64,000 nucleotides of DNA from Streptomyces sp. CBMA291 (GCF_014596525.1 NZ_MSJP01000033.1:1-64000); one strand, 5' to 3'; positions 19,306-28,230 are shown, counted from the first letter of the stretch. Notes: generated by a model not told the origin, from the letters alone. Program-made: numbers and translations.

Positions 19306-20607
19306 ATGGCCGACGCCGCGTCGCGGCTGACGACCCTTGCCGAGGAGCTGGCGGGAGGACCGCTCCCGGTACGACTGCGCGCCTGGGACGGCAGCGAGTC
19401 CGGGCCGAAGGAAGGCCCCGTCCTGATCGTCCGCGACCGCCGCGCCCTGCGGCGGCTGGTCTGGAAGCCGGGGGAACTGGGCCTGGCCCGTGCCTGGGTG
19501 GCCGGTGAGATCGACGTCGAGGGCGATCTCTACGAACTCCTCGACCGGCTCTCCGGGGTGCTCTGGGAGCGCTCCGGCGAAGGCCGCGGCCTGCTCGACG
19601 CGGCCCGCGACCCCCGCGTCCGCGCCGCCATAGGGAGCCTGCTCCGGCTCGCGGGACCGCTGCCGCCGCCACCGCCGCCCGCCGAGGAGGTGCGGGGCCG
19701 CAGCGGGGGCAGCCACACCCGGCGCCGCGACAAGCAGGCGATCAGTCACCACTACGACGTGGGCAACGACTTCTACGAGCTGGTCCTCGGCCCCTCGATG
19801 GTCTACTCCTGCGCCTACTGGTCCCCGGACGGCACCCTGGAGGAGGCCCAGCGCGACAAGCTCGACCTGGTCGCCCGCAAGCTGAACCTCAAGGAGGGCG
19901 ACCGGCTCCTCGACGTGGGCTGCGGCTGGGGCTCCATGGCCATCCACGCGGCCCGCGAGTACGGCGCCCGGGTCGTCGGCGTCACCCTCTCCCGCGAGCA
20001 GGCCGCGTACGCCCGCAAGCGGATCGCCGACGAGGGTCTCACCGACCGGATCGAGATCCGCGTCCAGGACTACCGGGACGTCGCCGACGGCCCGTACGAC
20101 GCGATCTCCTCCATCGGCATGGCCGAGCACGTGGGCGCCGTGAAGTACCGGGAGTACGCCGATGTCCTGTACGGGCTCCTCAAGCCCGGCGGGCGGGTCC
20201 TGAACCACCAGATCTCCCGGCGCCCCGAGCCCGACGAGGAGGCGTACGAGATCGACGCCTTCATCGACGCGTACGTCTTCCCCGACGGCGAACTCTCCCC
20301 GATGGGACGGACCCTGACGACCCTGGAGGACGCGGGCTTCGAGGTGCGGGACGTCGAGGCGATCCGCGAGCACTACGCGCTCACCCTGCGCCGCTGGGTG
20401 GCCAATCTGGAGCGCGAGTGGGACAGGGCGGTCCGGCTCGTCTCACCCGGCCGCGCGAGAATCTGGCGGCTCTACATGGCCGCCTCCGCCGTCTCCTTCG
20501 AACGCAACCGGATCGGTGTCAACCAGTTCCTCGCCGTGAAGACCCCGGAGTCGGGAAGGAGCGGCACGGCGCTGCGCCCGCGCGTCTGGAACGAGACGAC
20601 GGTCTGA
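19306..20607 (+). CDS. cfa: Cyclopropane-fatty-acyl-phospholipid synthase-like SAM methyltransferase
   Basis: A 433-aa protein. ATG 19306 has GGAGG 8 nt upstream. The N-terminal lipid-binding domain (residues ~1-120) precedes the CFAS catalytic part: SHHYDVGNDFYELVLGPSMVYSCAYW, SAM site LLDVGCGWGSMAIHAA, GVTLSREQAAYAR, RVQDYRDV and SSIGMAEHVG. The family adds a methylene (or methyl) group across double bonds of membrane phospholipid acyl chains. Similar actinobacterial paralogues sit after ndh and their exact product is not settled. It is followed by a bidirectional terminator. Confidence 0.88.
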   Translation: MADAASRLTTLAEELAGGPLPVRLRAWDGSESGPKEGPVLIVRDRRALRRLVWKPGELGLARAWVAGEIDVEGDLYELLDRLSGVLWERSGEGRGLLDAARDPRVRAAIGSLLRLAGPLPPPPPPAEEVRGRSGGSHTRRRDKQAISHHYDVGNDFYELVLGPSMVYSCAYWSPDGTLEEAQRDKLDLVARKLNLKEGDRLLDVGCGWGSMAIHAAREYGARVVGVTLSREQAAYARKRIADEGLTDRIEIRVQDYRDVADGPYDAISSIGMAEHVGAVKYREYADVLYGLLKPGGRVLNHQISRRPEPDEEAYEIDAFIDAYVFPDGELSPMGRTLTTLEDAGFEVRDVEAIREHYALTLRRWVANLEREWDRAVRLVSPGRARIWRLYMAASAVSFERNRIGVNQFLAVKTPESGRSGTALRPRVWNETTV

Positions 20608-20637
20608 CACCCGGCCTCCGTGCCGTGCGCGACAGGA

Positions 20638-20676
20638 CGAAGGGCCGGTCCCCCCTCCCGGGAGACCGGCCCTTCG
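20638..20676. terminator. Bidirectional terminator between convergent cfa and ABC permease genes
   Basis: A perfect 13-bp stem CGAAGGGCCGGTC (20638-20650) with 20664-20676 around a 13-nt loop, midway between two convergent stops. Confidence 0.85.
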
Positions 20677-20710
20677 CATGTGCCCGCGCCGGGTGCGCGT
20701 ACGCCGTCGG

Positions 20711-23242
20711 CTACTCGGCCTTGATGGCGGAGAGCATGTTCAGCCGGGCCGCGCTGCGGGCCGGCCACAGCGAGGCGAGGACGCCGACCAGGGCGGCCAG
20801 GACCAGGAAGAGCCCGAGCCGGTCCCAGGGCAGCACCAGGCTGTACCCCGGCAGGCTGCTCTTGATCGTCTCGCCGACGGCCCAGCCGAGGAAGGTGCCG
20901 AGGGCGATGCCGACGATGGCGCCGAAGACCGAGATGACGACGGCCTCCAGGCGGACCATCCGCTTCACCCGGCGCCGGTCGAGACCGATCGCCCGCAGCA
21001 TGCCGATCTCCTGCTGCCGCTCGAAGACGGACATCGCGAGGGTGTTGACGACGCCGAGGACGGCGATGACCAGGGCCATGCCGAGCAGTCCGTACATGAC
21101 GTTGAGCATCATGTTGATCGGGCCGCCGAAGCTGTCACGGATGTCCTTGTGGTCCATCACCGTGATCGCCGGGTTGTCGCCCATGGCCTTCGCCAGGGCC
21201 TGCTCGTGGGCGGGGCTCGCGCCGCCGGACATCGAGACGAAGATCTGACGGATCTCCCGCTCCGTCTCGTGCGCGGTGATCAGCTCGTGGTCGGCCAGGA
21301 CCGAGGAGACGAAGTCGTTGTTCGCGTAGACCGCGCCGACGGTCAGGGCGCCCTTGCGCTTGTCGGTGAACTCGGCCGGGACGGGGGAGCCCGCCTTCAG
21401 GCCGAGCTTGTCGGCGGTCTTGGTGTCGACGGCGATCGTGTTCCCGCCGAGGGAGGCGAGCGAGCCCTCCGTGACGTCCAGCTTGAGGACCTTCCCGATG
21501 GCGCCGGGGGTGACACCGGTGCCGGAGACGTACGAGCCCTTCAGCTGGAGGGAACCCCACTGGAGGGGGGAGACGGCGGTGACGCCGGGGGTCTTCTCCA
21601 GGGCGGTCAGGGCCTCCCCGCTCAGGTTGTCGCCGCTGGCCATGGTGACCATGTAGTCGGCCTTGATCTGGTCGGTCGTCGCCTTGTCGAGGGCCGAGCC
21701 GACCGTGGCGCCGAGCACCGAGAGGCCGGTGACCAGGGTCAGGCCGATGGCGAGCGCGGAGGCGGTGGCGCCGGTGCGGCGCGGGTTGCGGACCGCGTTG
21801 AGCCCGGCGAGCTTGCCGGAGACCCCGAAGAGCCGTACGAAGAGCGGGCGGATCAGCGCGATCACGGGCCGGGACAGGAACGGGATCAGCACGATCACCC
21901 CGATGAGGGTGAGGAACGCGCCGCCCGCGATGAACATGCGTCCGCCGCTGCCGCCCTGGCCCGCGCCGAGCACGATGAGGACCGCGCCGACGGCGGTGAG
22001 GAAGGCGCCGATCGAGTTCCGTACGACGAGCGACTTGGTGCTGGCGGAGGCGTGGACGCTGCTCATGGCGGCGACCGGCGGGATCTTCGAGGCGCGGCGG
22101 CCGGGCAGCCAGGCGGCGAGCACGGTGATGAGGACGCCGACGGCGAAGGCGCTGACGAGCGGGGTGGCGCCGAGGACCAGATCGCCGTCCGGGATCTTCA
22201 TCTCGAAGGCGCTCATGGCCGAGCGGAGCCCCACGGCCAGACCGATGCCGAGGACGTAGCCGACGGCCGAGGCGACCAGGCCGACCAGAGCGGCCTCGGC
22301 GAGGACGGAGCGGGTGATCTGCTTGCGCGAGGCGCCGACCGCGCGCATCAGGGCCAGTTCCTTGGTGCGCTGGGCGACCAGCATGGTGAAGGTGTTGGAG
22401 ATCAGGAAGATCCCGACGAAGAGCGCGATGCCCGCGGCGCCCAGCAGGATCTGGTTGAGCGCGCTCATGCCGCTCTCGATGTCCTTGGCCTGCTGGTCGG
22501 CGAGGGCCTTGCCGGTCTGTGCGGTGGCCGACTTCGGGAGGACCTTCACGACCTCGGCGAGCAGCTTGTCGGAGTCGGCGCCGGGGGCGGCGGTGACGGT
22601 CATGTCCCGGTAGAAGCCCGGCTTCAGATAGAGCCGCTGGGCGACCGGGGTGTCGAAGAGGACCAGGCTGCCGCCCGCCTTGACGGCGCCGTCCTCGGTG
22701 GTGAAGACACCGGAGAGGGTGTACTCCTTCACGGGGCCGTTGGTGGCGACGCGGACGGGAGCGCCGACCTCGTAGCCGCCCTTGGCGGCGGTCTCCTCGT
22801 CGAGCGCGACCTGCCCGGCCTCGACCGGGCCCGTTCCCTTGGTGAAGGCGTACGCGCGGTCCTTGCCGTCCTTGTCGGGGGCGAAGTTGGTCCCCTTGTT
22901 GGACCAGCCGACGCCGATCAGCTTCCCGTTCTTGTCGGGCACGCCCGCGAAGCCGTCGACGCGGGGCGCGACGGAGGCGACCCCGCCGAGTCCGGCGACC
23001 TCGTCCACGGTCCGCTGGGAGAGACCGGGGTTCTTCCGGGCCTCCTCCGGGTCCGGGTACAGCGAGACGGAGACGGCGACGTCGTCGTAGCTCTTCGCGG
23101 ACTGGTTGCGGAAGGCCTGGGAGAGGGTGTCGGTGAAGACGAGCGTGCCGGAGACGAAGGCCACGCCGAGCATCACGGCGAGAACGGTCATCAGCAGTCT
23201 CGCCTTGTGCGCGAGCACATTGCGCAGGGCGGTACGGAACAT
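20711..23242 (-). CDS. FtsX-like ABC transporter permease
   Basis: An 843-aa permease with the duplicated FtsX/MacB layout: a first helix at the N-terminus (LLMTVLAVMLGVAFVSGTLVF), a large extracytoplasmic domain (~50-255), a first FtsX core (~260-380, LMRAVGASRKQITRSVL), a second extracytoplasmic domain and a final FtsX core (EIGMLRAIGLDRRRVKRMV then TFLGWAVGETI). Such permeases export lipids or peptides or signal to cell-wall hydrolases rather than import. It is downstream of its ATPase across a 177-bp gap. In Streptomyces this pair neighbours bldA. The substrate is unknown. Confidence 0.92.
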   Translation of the reverse strand: MFRTALRNVLAHKARLLMTVLAVMLGVAFVSGTLVFTDTLSQAFRNQSAKSYDDVAVSVSLYPDPEEARKNPGLSQRTVDEVAGLGGVASVAPRVDGFAGVPDKNGKLIGVGWSNKGTNFAPDKDGKDRAYAFTKGTGPVEAGQVALDEETAAKGGYEVGAPVRVATNGPVKEYTLSGVFTTEDGAVKAGGSLVLFDTPVAQRLYLKPGFYRDMTVTAAPGADSDKLLAEVVKVLPKSATAQTGKALADQQAKDIESGMSALNQILLGAAGIALFVGIFLISNTFTMLVAQRTKELALMRAVGASRKQITRSVLAEAALVGLVASAVGYVLGIGLAVGLRSAMSAFEMKIPDGDLVLGATPLVSAFAVGVLITVLAAWLPGRRASKIPPVAAMSSVHASASTKSLVVRNSIGAFLTAVGAVLIVLGAGQGGSGGRMFIAGGAFLTLIGVIVLIPFLSRPVIALIRPLFVRLFGVSGKLAGLNAVRNPRRTGATASALAIGLTLVTGLSVLGATVGSALDKATTDQIKADYMVTMASGDNLSGEALTALEKTPGVTAVSPLQWGSLQLKGSYVSGTGVTPGAIGKVLKLDVTEGSLASLGGNTIAVDTKTADKLGLKAGSPVPAEFTDKRKGALTVGAVYANNDFVSSVLADHELITAHETEREIRQIFVSMSGGASPAHEQALAKAMGDNPAITVMDHKDIRDSFGGPINMMLNVMYGLLGMALVIAVLGVVNTLAMSVFERQQEIGMLRAIGLDRRRVKRMVRLEAVVISVFGAIVGIALGTFLGWAVGETIKSSLPGYSLVLPWDRLGLFLVLAALVGVLASLWPARSAARLNMLSAIKAE

Positions 23243-23419
23243 GGGTGTGTCCTGGAGGGAGGGTGGGGCGGCGAATCGGAGACGGGCGGGCGCCGGGGTC
23301 GGCGGGTGGGCGGACCCCGGGCGGGCAGGCGCCGCGCTCGGCGGCGGCCGTGGCGGGCCGGGACCGGGCGCCGGAGGGTCAGGAGGCGTGGCGGCTCCGG
23401 CGCGGGCGGGCGCCGGGGG

Positions 23420-24190
23420 TCAGCTGGTGCGGCCCTTGGCGTCGAAGGCCTTCATGCGGTCGAGTACGCCGTCCGCCGTCGGGTTCGGCATCTCGTCGAC
23501 GATCCGGCCGTCGGCGAGGAAGATCACGCGGTCGGCGTAGGAGGCGGCCGCCGGGTCGTGGGTGACCATGACGACGGTCTGGCCCAGCTCGCGGACCGAG
23601 TTGCGCAGGAAGCCGAGGACCTCGGCGCCCGAGCGGGAGTCCAGGTTTCCGGTGGGCTCGTCGCCGAAGATGATCTCGGGGCGGGAGGCGAGGGCGCGGG
23701 CCACGGCCACGCGCTGCTGCTGGCCGCCGGAGAGTTCGGTGGGGCGGTGGCTGAGCCGGCCGGAGAGCCCGAGCATGTCGATGACCTGCTGGACCCACTG
23801 CTTGTCGGGCTTGCGGCCGGCGATGTCCATCGGCAGCGTGATGTTCTCCAGGGCGGTCAGGGTGGGCAGCAGGTTGAACGCCTGGAAGATGAAGCCGATC
23901 TTGTCCCGGCGGAGCTGGGTGAGCTGCTTGTCCTTGAGGGTGGACAGCTCGGTGTCGCCGATCCGGACCGAACCGGAGGAGAAGGAGTCGAGGCCCGCGA
24001 CGCAGTGCATGAGCGTGGACTTGCCGGAGCCGGAGGGCCCCATGATCGCGGTGAACTCGCCCTGCCGGAAGTCCACGCTGACGTGGTCGAGCGCGACCAC
24101 CTGGGTTTCGCCGTGGCCGTAGACCTTGGAGAGGTCCGTGGCACGGGCGGCCACCGCGGTGGCACGGGACACGGTGGGGCTGGTGGTCAC
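23420..24190 (-). CDS. ABC transporter ATP-binding protein (MacB/LolD-like)
   Basis: A 256-aa ATPase: Walker A GPSGSGKST, Q-loop (GFIFQAFNLLPTL), signature LSGGQQQRVAVARAL, Walker B IIFGDEPTGNLD and H-loop VTHDPAAA. The sequence is closest to the LolD/MacB class that works with FtsX-type permeases, such as the one just downstream. Start GTG 24190 (VTTSPTVSRATAV). It is transcribed away from the bldA tRNA gene. Confidence 0.95.
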   Translation of the reverse strand: MTTSPTVSRATAVAARATDLSKVYGHGETQVVALDHVSVDFRQGEFTAIMGPSGSGKSTLMHCVAGLDSFSSGSVRIGDTELSTLKDKQLTQLRRDKIGFIFQAFNLLPTLTALENITLPMDIAGRKPDKQWVQQVIDMLGLSGRLSHRPTELSGGQQQRVAVARALASRPEIIFGDEPTGNLDSRSGAEVLGFLRNSVRELGQTVVMVTHDPAAASYADRVIFLADGRIVDEMPNPTADGVLDRMKAFDAKGRTS

Positions 24191-24576
24191 GGGGGACTCC
24201 TGTCACTGCGGGGTCTTCTTGGGAACCCCTTCATCGTGTCGGACGTCCCCGTTCGGATCGTCCGTCCCTGTGCCCGTTCCCGGGGCCCTCTGGAGTCTGA
24301 CCGGGGCTTCGGAGTCTCCTCCTGAGGTATGACGGCGGCCCCGGGAGGAGGGCCGATGGCGAGCTTCGGCCGAGGTGACACACGTGCGGCGACTTTTCGT
24401 CATTCCGGGGGGTGCGGCTTTGCGCCTGTGCCCTCGACCACGGTCCGGTGAAGGGGCCCCCACCTGCACTGACGCACCCTCAGACGTCAATAAAATAAGA
24501 CAACATCGAGAAGATGTTCCGCTGAACGAGGGACGCTCCCCCGATAGGCTCCAGTGCCAACGCGGAGCTTCGCGAC
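24191..24576. other. Divergent promoter region between the ABC ATPase gene and bldA
   Basis: Gene-free. For bldA, a -35-like CTGAAC (24522-24527) and -10 TAGGCT (24545-24550) are separated by 17 bp and lie 27 bp before the tRNA. Just upstream is a perfect inverted repeat AACATC-N5-GATGTT (24502-24518) inside an A/T-rich patch, a possible operator. The half nearest the ATPase holds no clear element. Confidence 0.55.
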
Positions 24577-24660
24577 GCCCGGATGGTGGAACGCAGACAC
24601 GGCGAGCTTAAACCTCGCTGGCCTTTGGCCGTACCGGTTCGAGTCCGGTTCCGGGCACCA
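24577..24660 (+). tRNA. bldA: tRNA-Leu, anticodon UAA (bldA)
   Basis: Folds as an 84-nt class II tRNA with encoded CCA: acceptor GCCCGGA/TCCGGGC, three-pair D stem (GTG/CAC), anticodon stem GCGAG/CTCGC with loop CUUAAAC giving anticodon UAA at 24609-24611, a variable arm GGCC-UUU-GGCC, and T stem ACCGG/CCGGT with TTCGAGT loop. In Streptomyces the only tRNA reading UUA is bldA, required for aerial growth and antibiotic production because TTA codons are rare and concentrated in developmental genes. Confidence 0.96.
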
Positions 24661-24741
24661 CGGTTCGTCTTCTACGGCACTACCGCGCGACCGGCCCACC
24701 GGCCCCCTGACGACCGGTCCCGCGGCGACCGGCCCGCGGTT

Positions 24742-25371
24742 CTACGGCAGCCGCCCCAGCAGCCAGGACCCGTGGCTCTCGGGGAGCAGGGGGCCCGGCG
24801 CGGTCGGGGGTGCGGTCCTCGTCTCGTCGAAGTCGGTGTCGGTCAGGCCGTCGGAGACGGGGCCGTCGGTCAGGCGCAGATTGCGGGGCATGCGCGGCAT
24901 CGTTCCCAGGCGGGCCAGGTCGGCCTCGTCCTCGAAGGCGGGGGCGGCGGCGTTGTGGGAGAGGAAGACCTCCGTGCGGTGGTCGATCCGCTGGTACTCC
25001 ATGCTCGTCAGCGTGTAGCGGGCGGCGAGCGCGCCGCCCAGGGTGCCGCCGACGGCCAGCGGGCGGGTGCCCTGCCGCTTGGCGAGCGTCCGCTGGAGGG
25101 CCCGCTGGACCACCGCCCCGTTGCCGGGGAGCGAGGCGTCGGGGTCCTCCAGGGCGATCAGGACCAGATCGTGGCCGCGGCCACGCAGCGCGGCCAGGAG
25201 CGAGTACGCGGGGTGATCGGCGGCGGCCGTCAGGTCCTCGGCCTTCGTGCCGGGGTCCCCGGCGAGCAGCACCGGCCGGATGAGGCCCTCCCGGGCGGTG
25301 AAGGCGCCGGCGGTGAAGACACGGGCGGTGCCGCCGCGCAGGTCCCAGGTCTCGTCGGGCGTGGGTGTCAT
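24742..25371 (-). CDS. Alpha/beta-hydrolase-like protein lacking the nucleophile serine
   Basis: A 209-aa protein from ATG 25371 with GGAGAA at a good distance; upstream codons to 25503 are less likely coding. It follows a Streptomyces hydrolase family: WDLRGGTARVFTAG, RPVLLAGD, GHDLVLIALED, then a nucleophile-elbow position. Active relatives read GGFSMGG as I recall them; here it is VGGTLGGALAARYTL, so the catalytic Ser is gone. YQRIDHRTEVFLSHNAAAPAFE matches the segment after the elbow, but the rest is short. It is probably a non-catalytic or decayed homologue; a binding role is possible. Confidence 0.6.
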   Translation of the reverse strand: MTPTPDETWDLRGGTARVFTAGAFTAREGLIRPVLLAGDPGTKAEDLTAAADHPAYSLLAALRGRGHDLVLIALEDPDASLPGNGAVVQRALQRTLAKRQGTRPLAVGGTLGGALAARYTLTSMEYQRIDHRTEVFLSHNAAAPAFEDEADLARLGTMPRMPRNLRLTDGPVSDGLTDTDFDETRTAPPTAPGPLLPESHGSWLLGRLP

Positions 25372-25640
25372 CGGTTCTCCATCCGGTCGGTGCGGTCCGC
25401 GATCGCCGTTGTCGGGGCCGGGTGCGATCGCCGCTGTCGGCGCGGCCGGTCCCGCCGGTGCCGTCAGGACGGTCGCTGCCGGAACGAGCCTGGTGGAGGG
25501 CACCCTCCGACGGCTGACGATGATCGGAATCGTGCGGAACTCGCGGAAAAAGATCCTCCCCGAGCACTAGGGAGTTTCTTTTGCCTACCCATTACTCTTG
25601 ACGCAAGGCCGCGCCGTGCGGTCCGCCATGGAGGAGTGAG

Positions 25641-26540
25641 ATGAGGAGCAGCAACCCGGTCTTCTCGCGACGGGGGTTCAGCCGCGACGCCGGCTACGCG
25701 GGCTTCAACGCGCAGCAGCCGCAGGCCGGGGGCCCCGCCGTCGGAACCAACCCGTACGCCACCGGTACCCCGTACGCCGAGGGTTCGACGAACCCGTACG
25801 CGACGAACCCGTACGCCCCGCAGGACACGCTCGGTGCGCCGCAGCCGGTCCGCGCCAACGTGATGACGATCGACGACGTCGTGAGCCGTACGGCCATGAC
25901 GCTCGGCACGGTCGTGCTCACCGCCGTCCTCGCCTGGACGCTGCTGCCGGTCGACGCGGCCAACCTGGGCAAGTCGTACGGCATCGGCATCGGCGCCGCC
26001 CTGGTCGCGCTCGTGCTGTCGCTCGTGCAGTCCTTCAAGCGCAAGCCGTCCCCGGCGCTGATCATCGGCTACGCGGCCTTCGAGGGCGTCTTCCTCGGCG
26101 TCATCTCGGCCGCCGTCTCGGCGCACATCGGCGGCGCCGTGGTCACCCAGGCGGTCCTGGGCACCATGGCGGTCTTCGCCGGTGTCCTGATCGCGTACAA
26201 GCTGGGCTGGATCCGGGTCAACCGGCGCTTCTACGGCTTCGTGATGGCCGCCGCGATGGGCTTCATGCTGCTCATGGTGGCCAACCTGCTGTTCTCCGTC
26301 TTCGGCGGCGGCGACGGCCTCGGCTTCCGCAGCGGTGGCCTCGGCATCCTGTTCGGCGTCGTCGGCGTCATCCTGGGCGCCTGCTTCCTCGCCCTCGACT
26401 TCAAGCAGGTCGAGGACGGCGTGGCCTACGGCGCGCCGCGCGAGGAGGCCTGGCTGGCCGCGTTCGGCCTCACCATGACCCTGGTCTGGATCTACCTGGA
26501 GATGCTGCGTCTCCTGTCGATCCTCCAGGGCGACGACTGA
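25641..26540 (+). CDS. Bax inhibitor-1/YccA family membrane protein
   Basis: A 299-aa protein. GGAGGAGTGAG precedes ATG 25641. The first ~70 residues are soluble, with repeats of NPYA and TNPYA(T/P), followed by the BI-1/YccA domain with seven hydrophobic helices (MTLGTVVLTAVLAWTLLP, ALVALVLSLVQSF, ALIIGYAAFEGVFLGVIS, and a last LTMTLVWIYLEMLRLLSIL). In bacteria such proteins are calcium-leak channels or regulators of membrane proteases (YccA with FtsH). The role in Streptomyces is not established. A 15-bp terminator hairpin follows. Confidence 0.93.
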   Translation: MRSSNPVFSRRGFSRDAGYAGFNAQQPQAGGPAVGTNPYATGTPYAEGSTNPYATNPYAPQDTLGAPQPVRANVMTIDDVVSRTAMTLGTVVLTAVLAWTLLPVDAANLGKSYGIGIGAALVALVLSLVQSFKRKPSPALIIGYAAFEGVFLGVISAAVSAHIGGAVVTQAVLGTMAVFAGVLIAYKLGWIRVNRRFYGFVMAAAMGFMLLMVANLLFSVFGGGDGLGFRSGGLGILFGVVGVILGACFLALDFKQVEDGVAYGAPREEAWLAAFGLTMTLVWIYLEMLRLLSILQGDD

Positions 26541-26560
26541 CGCACCCCCTGAAACGGGTG

Positions 26561-26595
26561 AAGGGCCCGTCCGGCTTCGCGCCGGGCGGGCCCTT
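26561..26595 (+). terminator. Terminator after the BI-1 gene
   Basis: A 15-bp stem (26561-26575 with 26581-26595; AAGGGCCCG...) with one G-T pair and a 5-nt TTCGC loop, 20 nt beyond the stop. Confidence 0.8.
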
Positions 26596-26645
26596 CCGCG
26601 TACCCGCGGCACCCGGCGGGGCCGGGCGGCGCGTAGGGTCGCGGG

Positions 26646-26975
26646 GTGCGTGATACGAGTGAACTGACCGAGGCCGTCGAGCGCTTCGCCGACCGGCTGC
26701 GGAGCGCCCCGCAGAGCCGTCTCCAGCGCGGTGCGGCGGCCGAGGGCCTGGCCCTGGCCCGGGAGCTGGCGGCCCGCGCCCAGCGCGCCGAGGACCCGCG
26801 GCGGGAGCCGAGGACCATGCCGGACGCGGGGGTCTTCGCCGTGGCCGACCAACTGGTCGTGGCCGGGAACGACCTGGCCGAGATCCTGCGAACGGCCCCG
26901 GCCGATTCCCGTGAGGGGGAACTGGCGGAGGCCGTGGAACGGGTACGGGCGGCGGAGCGGCGCTCGGGGCTGTAG
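26646..26975 (+). CDS. Small helical hypothetical protein
   Basis: A 109-aa protein starting GTG 26646 (VRDTSELTEAVERFADRLR). It is predicted all-helical and soluble, with heptad-like Leu/Ala spacing (LARELAARAQRAE; FAVADQLVVAGNDLAEIL; ELAEAVERVRAAERR), no signal peptide, no Cys, and a mid-protein Arg/Pro linker. I do not recognise a named domain. The codon bias and clean position between two terminated genes support a real gene. The start lacks a strong ribosome site. Confidence 0.65.
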   Translation: MRDTSELTEAVERFADRLRSAPQSRLQRGAAAEGLALARELAARAQRAEDPRREPRTMPDAGVFAVADQLVVAGNDLAEILRTAPADSREGELAEAVERVRAAERRSGL

Positions 26976-26999
26976 GACCCCGCCGGGGCTTCCGGGGGG

Positions 27000-27848
27000 C
27001 TACAGGGAGGCGATGACGCGGTCCGCCAGGATGTAGACGTTCTCCTCGTCGGAGTCGCCGTACGAGAAGGTGAGGGCGAAGGCGCCCGAGACGCCCGAGC
27101 CGCCGAGCAGCACCGGCGTGCGGCCGGAGCGCAGGGCCTCCGCGAGGCGCTCCGCGGTCTCGCGGTGCCCCGGGGTCATGCAGAGCGTGGTGCCGTCGGC
27201 GAAGACGTACACGTCGAGCGTGCCGAGCGGGCCGGGGCGTACGTCGGTCAGCGCCGTACGGGTGTCGGCCAGTCCCTCAAGGCGGGCGACGGTCCGCTCG
27301 TGGTCGGTGACGACCGGGGTCTGCACGGGGACGAAGTCCGGGTGCGAGGGGTGGCGGCGGCGGGCGGCGGCCAGCTCCGCGGAGTCCTCCGGATACTCGT
27401 CGAAGGCGTCCAGCGGGTCGATCCCGTCGAGCGCGGCGGCCTCCGCCTCCATCGCCTCAAGGGCCATCGCCTCAAGGCCCACGAAGTCGGTCTGGCGGGG
27501 CACGTAGAAACCGGCGTCCTCGGCCGGGCCGCCCAGACCGCCGAGCAGGGACGGCGCGTCGGCCGCGTCCCGGGCCTCCTGCGCGGCCCAGAAGGCCCGT
27601 GCCTCGGCGAGCTCGCGCTCCCGCTCCTCGGCCAGGGCCTCCGCGACCGCGGCCCGTATCTCGGCGGCGTGACTGGTGCGGGCGGCTGGAACGGTGACGC
27701 CGTGACCGGTCGCCAGCTCGCTCCGCAGCGCGGCGACCTGCTTGCGGAGACCATGGACGGCGTGCAGGGCGGCAGTGCCCACGGCCGTGGCGGCGGCCGT
27801 GGTCAGCAGCAGGGCAAGAGGCATGGCGCTCACTGACGTACTCCCCAT
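27000..27848 (-). CDS. Membrane-anchored coiled-coil hypothetical protein
   Basis: A 282-aa protein from ATG 27848. One N-terminal hydrophobic segment (MPLALLLTTAAATAVGTAALHAV) probably acts as an anchor. A helical region rich in Glu/Ala (~45-95) and an acidic middle (LEAMALEAMEAEAAALDGIDPLDAFDEY) follow, then a compact C-terminal domain (TLDVYVFADGTTLCMTPGHRETAERLAEAL, and GSGVSGAFALTFSYGDSDEENVYILADRVIASL). I recognise no named family. ATG 27824 is a possible alternative start that would leave only the hydrophobic segment at the front. Confidence 0.7.
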   Translation of the reverse strand: MGSTSVSAMPLALLLTTAAATAVGTAALHAVHGLRKQVAALRSELATGHGVTVPAARTSHAAEIRAAVAEALAEERERELAEARAFWAAQEARDAADAPSLLGGLGGPAEDAGFYVPRQTDFVGLEAMALEAMEAEAAALDGIDPLDAFDEYPEDSAELAAARRRHPSHPDFVPVQTPVVTDHERTVARLEGLADTRTALTDVRPGPLGTLDVYVFADGTTLCMTPGHRETAERLAEALRSGRTPVLLGGSGVSGAFALTFSYGDSDEENVYILADRVIASL

Positions 27849-28230
27849 TCCGAGTCGATCCCCCGACTTCCTACCTCAGCTTGTCGTGGGGTGGGGCCCG
27901 CTGTCAGTGCATTACGTCACGAATTGGACAGGTATTTGTACCAGGAGGTTAGTCCCAACATGGCTCTGACCTGCGTAAATAAACTCTTCCGGGATGTAGG
28001 TCACATCCTGGGGGAGATTCGGTCACGGCTCGGACGCGGCGTGGTTGACCCGGCCGGCGGCCGGTCGGCCCCGCGCCTCCCGGTCCGGCCGACCGGACCG
28101 GGAACGGCCGGAAGTCCGGTCCTCCCGATCCCGGGAACGGCCGGAAATCCGGCCCTTCCCGGCTCGGATCCGGTCCGCGCGGCCCGTTCCGACGTGCTCC
28201 GGTCCTTCCGTCACGCCCTCCCGGCTCGGG
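27849..28230. other. Intergenic region upstream of the coiled-coil gene, A/T-rich patch and palindrome
   Basis: Gene-free. An A/T-richer patch at about 27905-28000 contains an AGGAGG and a perfect inverted repeat GGATGT-AGGTC-ACATCC (27992-28008), a candidate operator. From about 28040 to 28200 the DNA is a run of near-repeats of CCGGAACGGCCGGAA/ATCCGG type with many CCGG palindromes, which may act as terminator structures after the convergent thiolase gene. Confidence 0.4.

Noticed and set aside
20678..24325. 1215-aa rightward frame
   Set aside because: It lies antisense to the ABC permease and ATPase, which have full, well-known motifs; its own composition is Asp/Gly/Val/Arg-rich without domains.
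25372..25503. N-terminal extension of the hydrolase-like gene to 25503
   Set aside because: The extra residues are Pro/Ala/Gly low complexity and the inner ATG at 25371 has its own ribosome site.
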